Shown piece after piece: positions 43,931 through 52,498 of a DNA stretch of 64,000 nt. Below the pieces are notes generated by a model. The model was not told the origin of the DNA. It worked only from the letters and a program-made list of their open reading frames with translations, and did no database searches. Source of the DNA: Nonomuraea helvata (GTDB taxonomy: Bacteria > Actinomycetota > Actinomycetes > Streptosporangiales > Streptosporangiaceae); assembly GCF_039535785.1 (NCBI RefSeq), contig NZ_BAAAXV010000009.1:2604001-2668000 (forward strand), written 5' to 3'. Every line of letters starts with the position of its first letter. Positions within the stretch are counted from its first letter, which is position 1. The position numbers were made by a program, and so were the translations under genes.

Positions 43931-45568
43931 ATGCGTGTTACTAAGGGCGCACAGATCGTCGCCGGTACCGCGCTGCTTGCCCTCGCGGTTGCCGCGTGTG
44001 GCGGCGGTGCCTCTGACAGTGGCGGGACTGCCGCCGGCGGCGGCGAAACGCCGGTCCGCATGGAAGTCGGTGAGCCCCAGGAGCTCCTGAACCCCCAGAA
44101 CACGACGGAGACCGAGGGTTCCGAGGTCCTCGCCGCGGTGTTCTCGCCGCTCGTACGCTACGACGAGAACAAGCAGCCAGTCGAGGAGGCCGCTGAGTCG
44201 ATCACCACGTCGGACAGCAAGGTCTGGACGATCAAGCTCAAGTCCGGCTACACGTGGCACGACGGCACGCCGGTGACCGCCGCGGACTACGCCCGCGCGT
44301 GGAACTACGCGGCCTACCAGGACAACGCCATGGCCTCGTCCTACTTCTTCGGCCGTGTCGACGGCTACAACGACGTGCACCCGGGTGAGGGCAAGACGCC
44401 GACGGCCAAGGAGATGAAGGGTCTCAAGGCTGTCGACGACCTCACGCTCGAGGTCACGCTCACGGCGCCGTTCTCGCAGTTCAAGACGATGCTCGGCTAC
44501 ACCGCCTTCTACCCGCTGCCGAAGGCGGCCTTCGGCGCCGACGGCAAGGTGACCCAGGCCTACGGCGAGCAGCCGATCGGCCAGGGCCTGTTCAAGGTCG
44601 ACAAGCCCTACAAGAAGGGCACCGACCAGACCATCGACATGACGGTCTACGACAAGTTCCCGGGCGCCAAGCCGAAGAACTGGAAGAAGCTCCAGTTCAA
44701 GATCTACACCAGCGCCGAGACCGCGTACAACGACCTGCAGGCCGAGAACCTCGACGTCGACGACTCGCTGCCCGCCTCGGCGATCGCCAGCGCCAAGGCC
44801 GCGCTGGGTGACCGCTACTTCGACGAGCCCGACGCCGCTGTCGGCTACATCGGCGTGCCGCTGAAGTACAACCCGGACTTCAAGAACCCGGACGTGCGCA
44901 AGGCCATCTCGATGGCCATCGACAGGAAGACCATCACCGAGACGGTCTTCTCGGGCACCCGCGCACCCGCCGACGACTTCATCAACCCGGCCATCCCCGG
45001 TTACCGCCAGGGCGCGTGCACCTCGTGCACGTACAACCCGGCCGAGGCCAAGAAGCTGTACGACGCCGCCAAGGGCCCGTCCAAGATCGAGCTGGGCTAC
45101 AACGCGGACGGCGGCCACAAGGAGTGGATCGAGGCGGTCGCCAACAACCTCCGCGCCAACCTGAACATCGAGGTCACGCCGAAGCCGTTCGAGAAGTTCC
45201 AGGGCATCCTGGACGCTCTCGACGCCAAGGAGTACAAGGGCCTGTTCCGTATGGGCTGGTCCATCGACTACCCCTCGGCTGAGAACTACCTGACCCCGAT
45301 CTTCGGCACCGGCTCCATCGGCACCGGTTCCAACTACGGTGGGTACTCCAACAAGGACTTCGACGAACTGGTGGCCAAGGGCGACCAGGCCGCCGACCCC
45401 GCCGAGGGCCTGAAGTTCTACCAGCAGGCGGACGACATCCTGATCAAGGATCTGCCGTACATCCCGGTCTACTTCTACCGGAGCAACTTCGGTCACTCCA
45501 CCAAGGTCAAGAACGTCAAGCTGAACCTGCTCAACCAGGTTCAGTGGGCGGACATCGAGAAGGCCTGA
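43931..45568 (+). CDS. Peptide ABC transporter substrate-binding lipoprotein (family 5)
   Basis: A 545-residue solute-binding protein. The lipobox LAVAAC places the lipidated cysteine at residue 23, followed by a Gly/Ser linker. Family 5 motifs: PLVRYDENKQPVEEAAESIT, WTIKLKSGYTWHDGTPVTAAD, DVRKAISMAIDRKTI and the C-terminal DDILIKDLPYIPVYFYRSNF. The overall match is to Opp/Dpp-type oligopeptide binders. It would capture peptides outside the membrane for the four-gene transporter that follows. GAGGGAGGAA lies upstream of ATG 43931. Two hairpins follow the stop, which would give excess binding protein relative to the membrane subunits. Confidence 0.93.
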   Translation: MRVTKGAQIVAGTALLALAVAACGGGASDSGGTAAGGGETPVRMEVGEPQELLNPQNTTETEGSEVLAAVFSPLVRYDENKQPVEEAAESITTSDSKVWTIKLKSGYTWHDGTPVTAADYARAWNYAAYQDNAMASSYFFGRVDGYNDVHPGEGKTPTAKEMKGLKAVDDLTLEVTLTAPFSQFKTMLGYTAFYPLPKAAFGADGKVTQAYGEQPIGQGLFKVDKPYKKGTDQTIDMTVYDKFPGAKPKNWKKLQFKIYTSAETAYNDLQAENLDVDDSLPASAIASAKAALGDRYFDEPDAAVGYIGVPLKYNPDFKNPDVRKAISMAIDRKTITETVFSGTRAPADDFINPAIPGYRQGACTSCTYNPAEAKKLYDAAKGPSKIELGYNADGGHKEWIEAVANNLRANLNIEVTPKPFEKFQGILDALDAKEYKGLFRMGWSIDYPSAENYLTPIFGTGSIGTGSNYGGYSNKDFDELVAKGDQAADPAEGLKFYQQADDILIKDLPYIPVYFYRSNFGHSTKVKNVKLNLLNQVQWADIEKA

Positions 45569-45579
45569 CGTCATTCGCG

Positions 45580-45675
45580 GGGTGGACGGTCCTTGCCGTC
45601 CACCCGTCGAAGGGCTGAGCTTGGAGGCAGCCACCCGAGCCGGGTGAACCACGGGCTCCGGGGGCTGCCTCCAAG
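45580..45675 (+). terminator. Double hairpin between binding-protein and permease genes
   Basis: Hairpin 1: GGGTGGACGG (45580-45589) and CCGTCCACCC (45596-45605), perfect 10 bp. Hairpin 2: CTTGGAGGCAGCC (45620-45632) and GGCTGCCTCCAAG (45663-45675), perfect 13 bp, with an inner ACCCG/CGGGT stem. No T run follows either, so partial termination or 3'-end stabilisation is likelier than full stop. Confidence 0.65.
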
Positions 45676-45695
45676 TCATGTACCGGAGGGCTTCA

Positions 45696-46640
45696 ATGGG
45701 CCGTTATGTCATCAGGCGTCTGATTCAGGCGATACCCGTCCTGCTCGGCGCCACCCTACTCATCTTTGTGATCGTCTTCGCGCTGCCCGGTGATCCCATC
45801 GCGGCGCTCTTCGGAGACAAGCGCCCGGACGCGGCGGTGGCCGAGGTCCTGCGCGAGCAGTATCACCTCAACGATCCGCTGCTGTTGCAGTACTGGTACT
45901 ACATCAGCGGTGTGCTCTTCCGCGGCGACTTCGGCGTGAACTTCGCCGACGTGCCCGTGTCCCAGATCATGGCCGGCAAGTTCCAGGTCACCCTGAACCT
46001 CGCCCTGACCGCCCTCGTCATGGAGGCGCTCATCGGCGTCGGCCTCGGACTGTGGGCGGCGCTGCGCCGTGGCAAGGCCACCGACACCATGATCCTCGCC
46101 TCCACGCTGCTGCTGATCTCGGTGCCCACGCTGGTGACCGGTTTCGTGCTGCAGCTCATCCTGGGCGTCAAGCTCAAGCAGTGGACCGGGGCGGACATAT
46201 TCCCGGTCGCGGGCACGTTCGCGGGCTGGCGCAGCTACCTGCTGCCCGGCTTCGTGCTTGCGGGAACGTCGATCGCCTACCTGACCAGGCTCACCAGAAC
46301 CAGCCTGGCGGAGACGCTGAGAGCGGACTACATCCGCACGGCCACCGCCAAGGGCCTGCCGAGACGCCGCGTCATCGGCAGACATGGCTTGCGTAACGCG
46401 CTGATCCCGCTGGTCACCTATCTGGGCGCCGACCTCGGCAACCTGATGGGCGGTGCGGTGATCACCGAGACGATCTTCAATTTGCCGGGAATCGGGAACC
46501 AGCTCTACACGAGCGTCTACTTGCGAGAACAACCAGTTGTCGTGGGTATCGTGACCATCCTGGTGTTGATCTACATCCTGGCCAACCTGGTCGTCGACCT
46601 GTTGTACGCCGTGCTCGACCCGAGGATCCGCTATGAGTAA
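45696..46640 (+). CDS. Peptide ABC transporter permease (DppB-like)
   Basis: A 314-residue permease with six membrane spans. ATG 45696 is preferred (MGRYVIRRLIQAIPVLLGA), with GGAGGG 6 nt upstream; a methionine six codons earlier lacks such a signal. The N-terminal signature RYVIRRLIQ and FALPGDPI are typical of DppB. The cytoplasmic EAA loop with TATAKGLPRRRVIGRHGLRN contacts the ATPases. It ends 8 nt inside the next gene. Confidence 0.93.
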   Translation: MGRYVIRRLIQAIPVLLGATLLIFVIVFALPGDPIAALFGDKRPDAAVAEVLREQYHLNDPLLLQYWYYISGVLFRGDFGVNFADVPVSQIMAGKFQVTLNLALTALVMEALIGVGLGLWAALRRGKATDTMILASTLLLISVPTLVTGFVLQLILGVKLKQWTGADIFPVAGTFAGWRSYLLPGFVLAGTSIAYLTRLTRTSLAETLRADYIRTATAKGLPRRRVIGRHGLRNALIPLVTYLGADLGNLMGGAVITETIFNLPGIGNQLYTSVYLREQPVVVGIVTILVLIYILANLVVDLLYAVLDPRIRYE

Positions 46641-47607
46641 CCCAACCCCGCCGGTGGGGCCCGGGCTCCCGGAGACGCAGACCCTGGTCACCGACGCGGT
46701 GCCGGCCCCGGCGCCGGCACGACATGGCAAGAAGTCCAAGGACGGCAAGCCGGCCAGCCTGTGGACCGACGCCTGGTACGACCTCCGACGGCGGCCGATG
46801 TTCATCGTCTCGGTGATCATCATCCTGATCCTGCTGATCATGTCGGTCTGGCCGTCGCTGTTCACGGCGATCGACCCGTACAACGCCAGGTCCTGCGACC
46901 TGTCCACAGCCAGGCAGGTGTCCAGCGCCGGCCACCTGTTCGGCAGGGACAACCTGGGTTGCGACGTCTACGCCAGGACGATCTACGGCGCACGCAACTC
47001 CATCCTGATCGGCGTGTTCACCACGATCATCACCACGCTCATCGGCGGCCTGCTCGGCATCGTGGCCGGTTACCGCAGCGGCGTGGTCGACACGGTGTCG
47101 TCGCGGCTCACCGAGATCTTCTTCGCCATCCCCCCGATCCTCGGCGCGCTGCTCATCGCGGCCACGTTCCGCGGCAAGGCCAACAGCATCATGCTGGTCA
47201 TCGTCGCGCTGGCGGTGCTCGGCTGGCCGATGACGTTCCGCATCATGAGAGCAGCCGTGATCACCGCGAAGAGCCAGGACTTCGTGGTCGCGGCCAGGGC
47301 GCTGGGCGCGGGCTCGGGCCGGATCATGTTCCGCCACCTGCTGCCCAACTCGCTGGCCCCGGTCATCGTCGTGGCCACGATCAACCTCGGTGGCTTCATC
47401 GCGGCCGAGGCGGCGCTGTCGTTCCTCGGCGTCGGCGTGCAGTCGCCGGACATCTCCTGGGGCCTCATGATCGCCGACGCGCGAACCAGGTTCCTGGAGG
47501 CGCCGCTGCCGCTGGTGTTCCCGGCCGTGTTCCTCTGCATCACGGTGCTCGCGTTCATCATGATGGGCGACGCCGTACGCGACGCTCTCGACCCGAAGCT
47601 CAGGTAG
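46633..47607 (+). CDS. Peptide ABC transporter permease (DppC-like)
   Basis: A 324-residue second permease. A Pro/Lys-rich cytoplasmic N-terminus (residues 1-45) leads to six spans. The DppC signature HLFGRDNLGCDVYARTIYGAR and an EAA loop with AARALGAGSGRIMFRHLLPN are present, then EAALSFLGVGVQSPDISWG near the end. It overlaps the DppB-like gene by 8 nt and should form a heterodimeric channel with it. Confidence 0.93.
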   Translation: MSNPTPPVGPGLPETQTLVTDAVPAPAPARHGKKSKDGKPASLWTDAWYDLRRRPMFIVSVIIILILLIMSVWPSLFTAIDPYNARSCDLSTARQVSSAGHLFGRDNLGCDVYARTIYGARNSILIGVFTTIITTLIGGLLGIVAGYRSGVVDTVSSRLTEIFFAIPPILGALLIAATFRGKANSIMLVIVALAVLGWPMTFRIMRAAVITAKSQDFVVAARALGAGSGRIMFRHLLPNSLAPVIVVATINLGGFIAAEAALSFLGVGVQSPDISWGLMIADARTRFLEAPLPLVFPAVFLCITVLAFIMMGDAVRDALDPKLR

Positions 47608-47620
47608 AAGGGGGGATCAA

Positions 47621-48655
47621 GTGAAGAAGACGTCAACCGATGTGTTGCCCGCCGAGGGAGGGCTGGGCGACGAACCACTGCTCGCGGTCGACAACCTGCA
47701 CGTGGAGTTCCACACGCGCCAGGGGGTCGTCCACGCGGTGAACGGCGTGAGCTACACGGTCGCCCCCGGTGAGACGCTCGCCGTGCTGGGCGAGTCGGGT
47801 TCGGGCAAGTCCGTGACCGCTCAGGCGATCATGGGCATCCTGGACGTGCCGCCGGCGGTCGTCCCCCAGGGGGAGATCCGCTTCAGGGGCACCGACCTGC
47901 TCAAGCTGTCGGAAGAGGCACGCTCGCAGGTGCGCGGCCAGCGCATCGCGATGATCTTCCAGGACGCGCTGTCCGCGCTCAACCCGGTGTTCACCGTGGG
48001 CTGGCAGATCAGCGAGATGTTCCGGGTGCACCGGGGCATGTCCAAGGGCGACGCCATGAAGAAGGCCGTCGAGCTGATGGACCGGGTGCGCATCCCGGCC
48101 GCCAAGCAGCGCGTGAACGACTATCCGCACCAGTTCTCCGGGGGCATGCGGCAACGCATCATGATCGCGATGTCGATCGCGCTGGACCCCGAGGTGCTGA
48201 TCGCGGACGAGCCGACCACGGCGCTCGACGTGACCGTCCAGGCGCAGATCATGGAACTCCTGGCCGAGCTGCAGCGCGAGAGCCAGATGGGCCTGATCCT
48301 GATCACGCACGACCTCGGCGTCGTGGCCGACGTGGCCGACAAGATCGCCGTCATGTACGCGGGGCGCATCGTGGAGAACGCCCCCGTGCGCGACATCTAC
48401 AAGGCGCCCGCCCACCCGTACACGAAGGGCCTGCTCGAGTCGATCCCCCGGGTCGACCTCAAGGGCCAGGACCTGTACGCGATCAAGGGCCTGCCGCCCA
48501 ACCTGCTCGACCTGCCGAGCGGTTGCGCGTTCCATCCCCGGTGCCCGTACCGGCAGGACGACTGCGTGACCGACATCCCCCCGCTCCACGAGATCAGCGG
48601 CACCCGAGGCAGCGCGTGCCACTACTGGAGGGAGGTCCTCGATGGCGATCGGTGA
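47621..48655 (+). CDS. Peptide ABC transporter ATP-binding protein (DppD-like)
   Basis: A 344-residue ATPase starting at GTG 47621 with AAGGGGGGATCAA upstream. Walker A GESGSGKSVTAQ, signature FSGGMRQRIMIAMS, Walker B VLIADEPTTALD and H-loop ITHDLGVVAD are all intact. The C-terminal oligopeptide-transporter domain has HPYTKGLLESIP and a four-cysteine-type CAFHPRCPYRQDDC motif seen in DppD/DppF proteins. Its 3' end overlaps the next gene by 14 nt. Confidence 0.94.
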   Translation: MKKTSTDVLPAEGGLGDEPLLAVDNLHVEFHTRQGVVHAVNGVSYTVAPGETLAVLGESGSGKSVTAQAIMGILDVPPAVVPQGEIRFRGTDLLKLSEEARSQVRGQRIAMIFQDALSALNPVFTVGWQISEMFRVHRGMSKGDAMKKAVELMDRVRIPAAKQRVNDYPHQFSGGMRQRIMIAMSIALDPEVLIADEPTTALDVTVQAQIMELLAELQRESQMGLILITHDLGVVADVADKIAVMYAGRIVENAPVRDIYKAPAHPYTKGLLESIPRVDLKGQDLYAIKGLPPNLLDLPSGCAFHPRCPYRQDDCVTDIPPLHEISGTRGSACHYWREVLDGDR

Positions 48656-49655
48656 GCGCATCCTCGAGGTACGGGACCTGGTCAAGCACTTCCCGCTGAC
48701 CCAGGGCATCGTCTTCAAGCGGCAGATCGGCGCGATCAAGGCCGTCGACGGCGTGTCGTTCGACCTGCACAAGGGCGAGACGCTGGGCATCGTGGGCGAG
48801 TCGGGCTGCGGCAAGTCCACCCTCGCCAAGGTGCTGATGGCGCTGGAGCGGCCCACCTCCGGCTCGGTCCGGATCAACGGTCGCGACATCGGCAAGGCCA
48901 AGGGCAGTGAGCTCAAGCGGATGCGCCGCAACATCCAGATGGTGATGCAGGACCCGTACACCTCGCTGAACCCCCGGATGACCGTCGGCGACATCATCGG
49001 CGAGCCGTACGACATCCACACCGAGGTGGCGCCCCGGGGCGACCGCCGCAAGAAGGTGCAGGAGCTCCTGGAGGTCGTCGGGCTCAACCCCGACCACGTC
49101 AACCGCTACCCGCACCAGTTCTCCGGAGGGCAGCGGCAGCGCATCGGCATCGCCCGAGGGCTGGCGCTCCAGCCGGAGATCATCGTCTGTGACGAGCCGG
49201 TGTCCGCCCTGGACGTGTCCATCCAGGCGCAGGTGATCAACCTGCTCGAGCGGCTGCAGAACGAGTTCAACCTGGCGTACATCTTCATCGCCCATGACCT
49301 GTCGGTGGTGCGGCACATCTCCGACCGGGTGGGCGTGATGTACCTCGGCAAGTTCGTGGAGCTCGGCAAGGACACCGAGATCTACGACCGGCCGGCGCAC
49401 CCGTACACGCAGGCGCTGCTGTCGGCGGTGCCGGTGCCGGACCCGGACGGACGGGAGCAGCGGGAGCGGATCATCCTGCAGGGCGACCCGCCGTCCCCGG
49501 CCAACCCGCCGTCGGGGTGCCGCTTCCGTACCCGGTGCTGGAAGGCGCAGGAGATCTGCGCCCAGGAGGAGCCGCTGCTGCAGGTGCGGCCGGGGACCGG
49601 GCACGAGAGCGCCTGCCACTTCGCGGAGACGCACGACGTCGTGCACGTGGGCTGA
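48642..49655 (+). CDS. Peptide ABC transporter ATP-binding protein (DppF-like)
   Basis: A 337-residue ATPase forming the heterodimer partner of the DppD-like protein. Walker A GESGCGKSTLAKVL, signature FSGGQRQRIGIARG, Walker B IIVCDEPVSALDVSIQAQ, H-loop IAHDLSVVRH, and a C-terminal HPYTQALLSAVPVPD with CRFRTRCWKAQEIC. It is the last gene of the importer operon. AGGGAGGTCCTCG overlaps the preceding gene and provides the ribosome binding site. A bidirectional terminator follows. Confidence 0.94.
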   Translation: MAIGERILEVRDLVKHFPLTQGIVFKRQIGAIKAVDGVSFDLHKGETLGIVGESGCGKSTLAKVLMALERPTSGSVRINGRDIGKAKGSELKRMRRNIQMVMQDPYTSLNPRMTVGDIIGEPYDIHTEVAPRGDRRKKVQELLEVVGLNPDHVNRYPHQFSGGQRQRIGIARGLALQPEIIVCDEPVSALDVSIQAQVINLLERLQNEFNLAYIFIAHDLSVVRHISDRVGVMYLGKFVELGKDTEIYDRPAHPYTQALLSAVPVPDPDGREQRERIILQGDPPSPANPPSGCRFRTRCWKAQEICAQEEPLLQVRPGTGHESACHFAETHDVVHVG

Positions 49656-49668
49656 CCTTTTGTGACGA

Positions 49669-49704
49669 GAAGGCCCTCCGAGGAGCTCTCCTCGGAGGGC
49701 CTTC
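49669..49704. terminator. Bidirectional terminator between convergent operons
   Basis: GAAGGCCCTCCGAGGAG (49669-49685) and CTCCTCGGAGGGCCTTC (49688-49704) are a perfect 17-bp inverted repeat with a 2-nt centre (16 bp or less can form with a real loop). CTTTTG flanks the left side. It separates the importer operon from the convergent thiolase gene, whose stop begins at 49708. Confidence 0.8.
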
Positions 49705-49707
49705 CCG

Positions 49708-50892
49708 TCATGTGGTGACGATCAGGGCGGATCCGTGGCCGAAGAGTCCCTGGTTGGCGGCGAGGCCGACGCGGGCGTTCGCGACCTGGCGCGGGCCCGC
49801 CGCGCCGCGTAGCTGCAGGGTCAGCTCGCAGAGCTGGGCGATCGCCTGGGCGGGGATCGCCTCGCCGAAGGAGGCCAGGCCGCCCGAGGGGTTGACCGGG
49901 ATCCGGCCGCCCAGTCCTGTCGCCCCGTCGTGCAGGAGCTTGGCGGACTCGCCGGGCGCGCAGAGGCCGACGTCCTCCATCCAGTCGAGCTCCAGCGCCG
50001 TGGAGAGGTCGTACACCTCCGCCAGGGAGACGTCCTCCGGGCCGATCCCCGCCTCCTCGTAGGCCGCGTGCGCGATCGCGGCTCTGAAGGGCCTTTCAGG
50101 GGCGGGCACGGCGACGCAGGAGTCGGTGGCGAAGTTCGGCAGCTCCAGGACCGTGTTGGGGAAGGTCGGGGTGACGGTGGACACGGCGGCCACGCGTACC
50201 GGGTGGGACAGGCCCCGCCGGCGTGCGTACGACTCGGAGGCCAGCACCACCGCCGCGCCTCCGTCCGAGGTGGCGCAGATGTCCATCAGGCGCAGGGGGT
50301 CGGCGACCATGGGGGAGGCGAGCACCTCCTCGGCGGTGACGGTCCTGCGGTAGCGGGCCATGGGGTTGAGCGATCCGGCCAGCGCGTTCTTGACCTTGAC
50401 GGCGGCGAAGTCGGCGGTCGTCGAGCCGTACAGGGCCATGCGCCTGCGGGCGTAGAGGGCGAAGTACGCGGGATTCGTGGCGCCCAGCAGCCGGAAGCGC
50501 TGCCAGTCCGGGTCGTCCGGGCGGTCACCGCCGACCGGCTTGAAGAAGCCCTTCGAGGTCGAGTCCGCTCCCACCACCAGCGCCACGTCGCACAGGCCCG
50601 CAAGGATGCGCGTACGGGCGATCTCGACCGCCTGGGCGCCCGAGGCGCAGGCCGCGTAGCAGGACGCGACCCTGGCGCCCGACCAGCCCAGCGCCTGGGC
50701 GTACGAGGCTCCCGCGATGAAGCCCGGGTAGCCGTTCCTGATCGTGTCGGCCCCGACCACGAACTCCACGTCGGTCCACGCCACCCCGGCGTCGCGCAGG
50801 GCCGCGCGGGCCGCCGCCACCCCGTACTCCAGGAAGGGCCGGCCCCACTTTCCCCACGGATGCATCCCGACGCCCAGCACCACGACATTCAC
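49708..50892 (-). CDS. Thiolase-like acyl-CoA enzyme (SCP2-thiolase/Ltp2 type)
   Basis: A 394-residue thiolase-superfamily protein starting at GTG 50892, which overlaps the DUF35 stop (GTGA). It has GVGMHPWGKWGRPFLEYG, an active-site region SCYAACASGAQA (C82 the likely nucleophile), and CATSDGGAAVVLAS. AEVYDLSTALEL and NPSGGLASFGEAIPAQA follow, with GLFGHGSALIVT at the end. The NPxGG loop lacks the GHP histidine of canonical degradative thiolases, so the chemistry may differ. Pairing with DUF35 recalls aldolase-type Ltp2 of steroid catabolism. Substrate unknown. Confidence 0.82.
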   Translation of the reverse strand: MNVVVLGVGMHPWGKWGRPFLEYGVAAARAALRDAGVAWTDVEFVVGADTIRNGYPGFIAGASYAQALGWSGARVASCYAACASGAQAVEIARTRILAGLCDVALVVGADSTSKGFFKPVGGDRPDDPDWQRFRLLGATNPAYFALYARRRMALYGSTTADFAAVKVKNALAGSLNPMARYRRTVTAEEVLASPMVADPLRLMDICATSDGGAAVVLASESYARRRGLSHPVRVAAVSTVTPTFPNTVLELPNFATDSCVAVPAPERPFRAAIAHAAYEEAGIGPEDVSLAEVYDLSTALELDWMEDVGLCAPGESAKLLHDGATGLGGRIPVNPSGGLASFGEAIPAQAIAQLCELTLQLRGAAGPRQVANARVGLAANQGLFGHGSALIVTT

Positions 50893-51293
50893 GATGTCCG
50901 ACCCCACATCCACACCAGCGGCCCGTCTGCCAGCGGCCCAGAGGTGAGCTCCAGCTCCATGCCCACCTCGAGCTCGGCCGCCGTGAGGCCCTTGACCTGC
51001 CCGAGCACCACGATCCCCACCTCGTCGAGCTCCACCGCGGCCAGCGTCACCGGCACGTACGGCTCCGCCGCGACGTAGGGCGCCGGGGGCGGGTAGCACG
51101 CGTTCGTGTACGACCACACCCTCCCGCGACGGGGCAGCCGGACCGTCTCCATCGACGTCTCCTCGCAGCGTGGGTTGGGGCAGAGGGCGCCGCGGGGCGG
51201 GAAGCAGACGGTCCCGCAGGCGGCGCACCTGGCGCCCAGGAGGAAGGCGCCGTCGTCGTCGACGGCGAACCAGCCCTCGATCGCAAACGTCAT
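50889..51293 (-). CDS. DUF35 OB-fold protein with zinc ribbon
   Basis: A 134-residue acyl-CoA-associated OB-fold protein. The N-terminal rubredoxin-like zinc ribbon has C23-x2-C26 and C38-x4-C43. The OB-fold half has RRGRVWSYTNACYPP and PYVPVTLAAVELDEVGIVVL. DUF35 proteins bind and activate partner thiolases or hydratases; the thiolase encoded directly downstream with a 4-nt overlap is the natural partner. ATG 51293 follows CGGAGT closely, and a 14-bp perfect palindrome covers the start region. Confidence 0.88.
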   Translation of the reverse strand: MTFAIEGWFAVDDDGAFLLGARCAACGTVCFPPRGALCPNPRCEETSMETVRLPRRGRVWSYTNACYPPPAPYVAAEPYVPVTLAAVELDEVGIVVLGQVKGLTAAELEVGMELELTSGPLADGPLVWMWGRTS

Positions 51294-51305
51294 ACTCCGG
51301 AGTAT
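51292..51305. promoter_or_regulatory. 14-bp perfect palindrome at the DUF35 start, probable operator
   Basis: ATACTCCGGAGTAT is self-complementary over all 14 bases and overlaps the DUF35 start codon and its ribosome binding site. Such a site could bind a TetR-like dimer controlling the DUF35-thiolase pair. No regulator gene lies next to it in this window. Confidence 0.5.
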
Positions 51306-51358
51306 CGCACAAGCGCTTGCTTTGGTGGAGGCCGGCCGGCGCTTTGGAGCGGGAGGGG

Positions 51359-52498
51359 TCAAGTGCGGCGTCTGCGGTGGCGGGGGATCACATGTGCCGA
51401 CATCCCCGCCATGATCAGCAGCATGCCCGCCACCACCGGCCCCCTGGAGGCGGGTGACGGGCCGTTGCCGAAGTACGGGCCGGGGCGGGGGAGGGGCGGC
51501 GCCGGCACGTCCAGGCGGTCGGCCTCTCGCAGGGCGAGCAGCGCGTTGGCCACCCCGTGCCCGTAGGCGGGACTGTAGCCGTCCGCGGGACGCCTGCGGG
51601 TGCCGAGCTCGATCGCCATCCGCACGTGGTACGGCGACATGTCCGGATGCGCCGCCTTGATCAGGGCCGCGATGCCCGCCACCATGGCCGCCGCCGAGCT
51701 GGTGCCGTCGCTCACCACGTACGAGTCGTCCCCGTCCGCCGTGACGATCTCCGCGCCGGGGGCGACCACCGAGAGGTAGTCCTGGCGGTTGGAGAACCGG
51801 GCCACGTTCAGCGACCGGTCCACCGCCCCCACGGCGATCACCCCGGGGTAGGCGGCGGGGAAGTTCTTCCTGTTGGCCGATTCGCCGTCGTTGCCCGACG
51901 ACGCCACCAGCACCGCCCCCTTGGCGATGGCGTACTGGACGGCCTCCTCCTCCAACGCCGAGCCCTCCCAAGCGCCGCTGCCGCCGCCCAGCGACATGCT
52001 GATCACGTCGGCGCCGTGGTCGACCGCGTACCGGATGCCCCTGGCCAGCGCGTCGTGCCCGCGAGAGCGCTGCTGCACGCGCAGCGGGTCGCCGTTCTCC
52101 AGCGTGACCCTGATGGACAGCACCTTGGCCGCGGGCGCCACCCCGATGACGCCGCCCCTGCGCTCGTCGCCGTGCCCGCGGCCGGCGATCAGGCCGGCCA
52201 TGGCGGTGCCGTGCCGCCCCCAGAGGCCCTTGGCGGCGCCGGTCAGGTCGGGGCCCTCGATCACGGCGCCGCGCAGGTCGGGGTGGCGGCCGTTCACGCC
52301 GGTGTCGAGCACGGCCACGACCACGCCCTCGCCCCTGCTCGACCGCCACGCCTCGGGCAGCCGCATCGCGGCGAGCTGCCACTGCCCGGCCCGCGCGGCC
52401 TCGCCCACGTCGTCGAAGCCCACGTCGTCGGAGGCGCTCGCCGGGGCGATCCCGACCACCAGCGCGGCCACCAGGGCGGGCACAAGGAGCCGGCTCAT
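51359..52498 (-). CDS. Mycosin-like S8 serine protease
   Basis: A 379-residue secreted subtilase. Signal peptide (MSRLLVPALVAALVVGIAPA), then catalytic D65 (VLDTGVNGRHPDL), H96 (GRHGTAMAGLIA) and S267 (SDGTSSAAAMVAG). A Pro-rich linker, a C-terminal membrane span (PVVAGMLLIMAGMSAHVI) and an Arg-rich tail follow. This layout is that of mycosins, the membrane-bound proteases of type VII secretion, but no EccB/C/D/E or WXG100 gene is in the window. ATG 52498 overlaps the upstream stop by 4 nt. Confidence 0.88.
   Translation of the reverse strand: MSRLLVPALVAALVVGIAPASASDDVGFDDVGEAARAGQWQLAAMRLPEAWRSSRGEGVVVAVLDTGVNGRHPDLRGAVIEGPDLTGAAKGLWGRHGTAMAGLIAGRGHGDERRGGVIGVAPAAKVLSIRVTLENGDPLRVQQRSRGHDALARGIRYAVDHGADVISMSLGGGSGAWEGSALEEEAVQYAIAKGAVLVASSGNDGESANRKNFPAAYPGVIAVGAVDRSLNVARFSNRQDYLSVVAPGAEIVTADGDDSYVVSDGTSSAAAMVAGIAALIKAAHPDMSPYHVRMAIELGTRRRPADGYSPAYGHGVANALLALREADRLDVPAPPLPRPGPYFGNGPSPASRGPVVAGMLLIMAGMSAHVIPRHRRRRT

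Noticed and set aside
43889..45679. A 596-codon minus-strand frame opposite the peptide-binding lipoprotein gene
   Set aside because: Antisense shadow of a gene with lipobox and family 5 motifs; its Val/Leu/Arg/Gly-rich composition has no domain.
47633..49102. A long minus-strand frame opposite the two ATP-binding genes
   Set aside because: The plus strand has complete ABC motifs; the antisense frame has no start signal or recognised motif.
49708..51312. Upstream extension of the thiolase to 51312
   Set aside because: The extra 140 codons overlap the DUF35 gene in another frame and look non-protein-like; GTG 50892 fits the thiolase N-terminus.
50889..52382. A single minus-strand frame joining mycosin-region sequence to the DUF35 protein
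   Set aside because: The DUF35 part starts at ATG 51293 at its zinc ribbon; the upstream part is an alternative frame of the protease gene and is Arg/Gly-rich.
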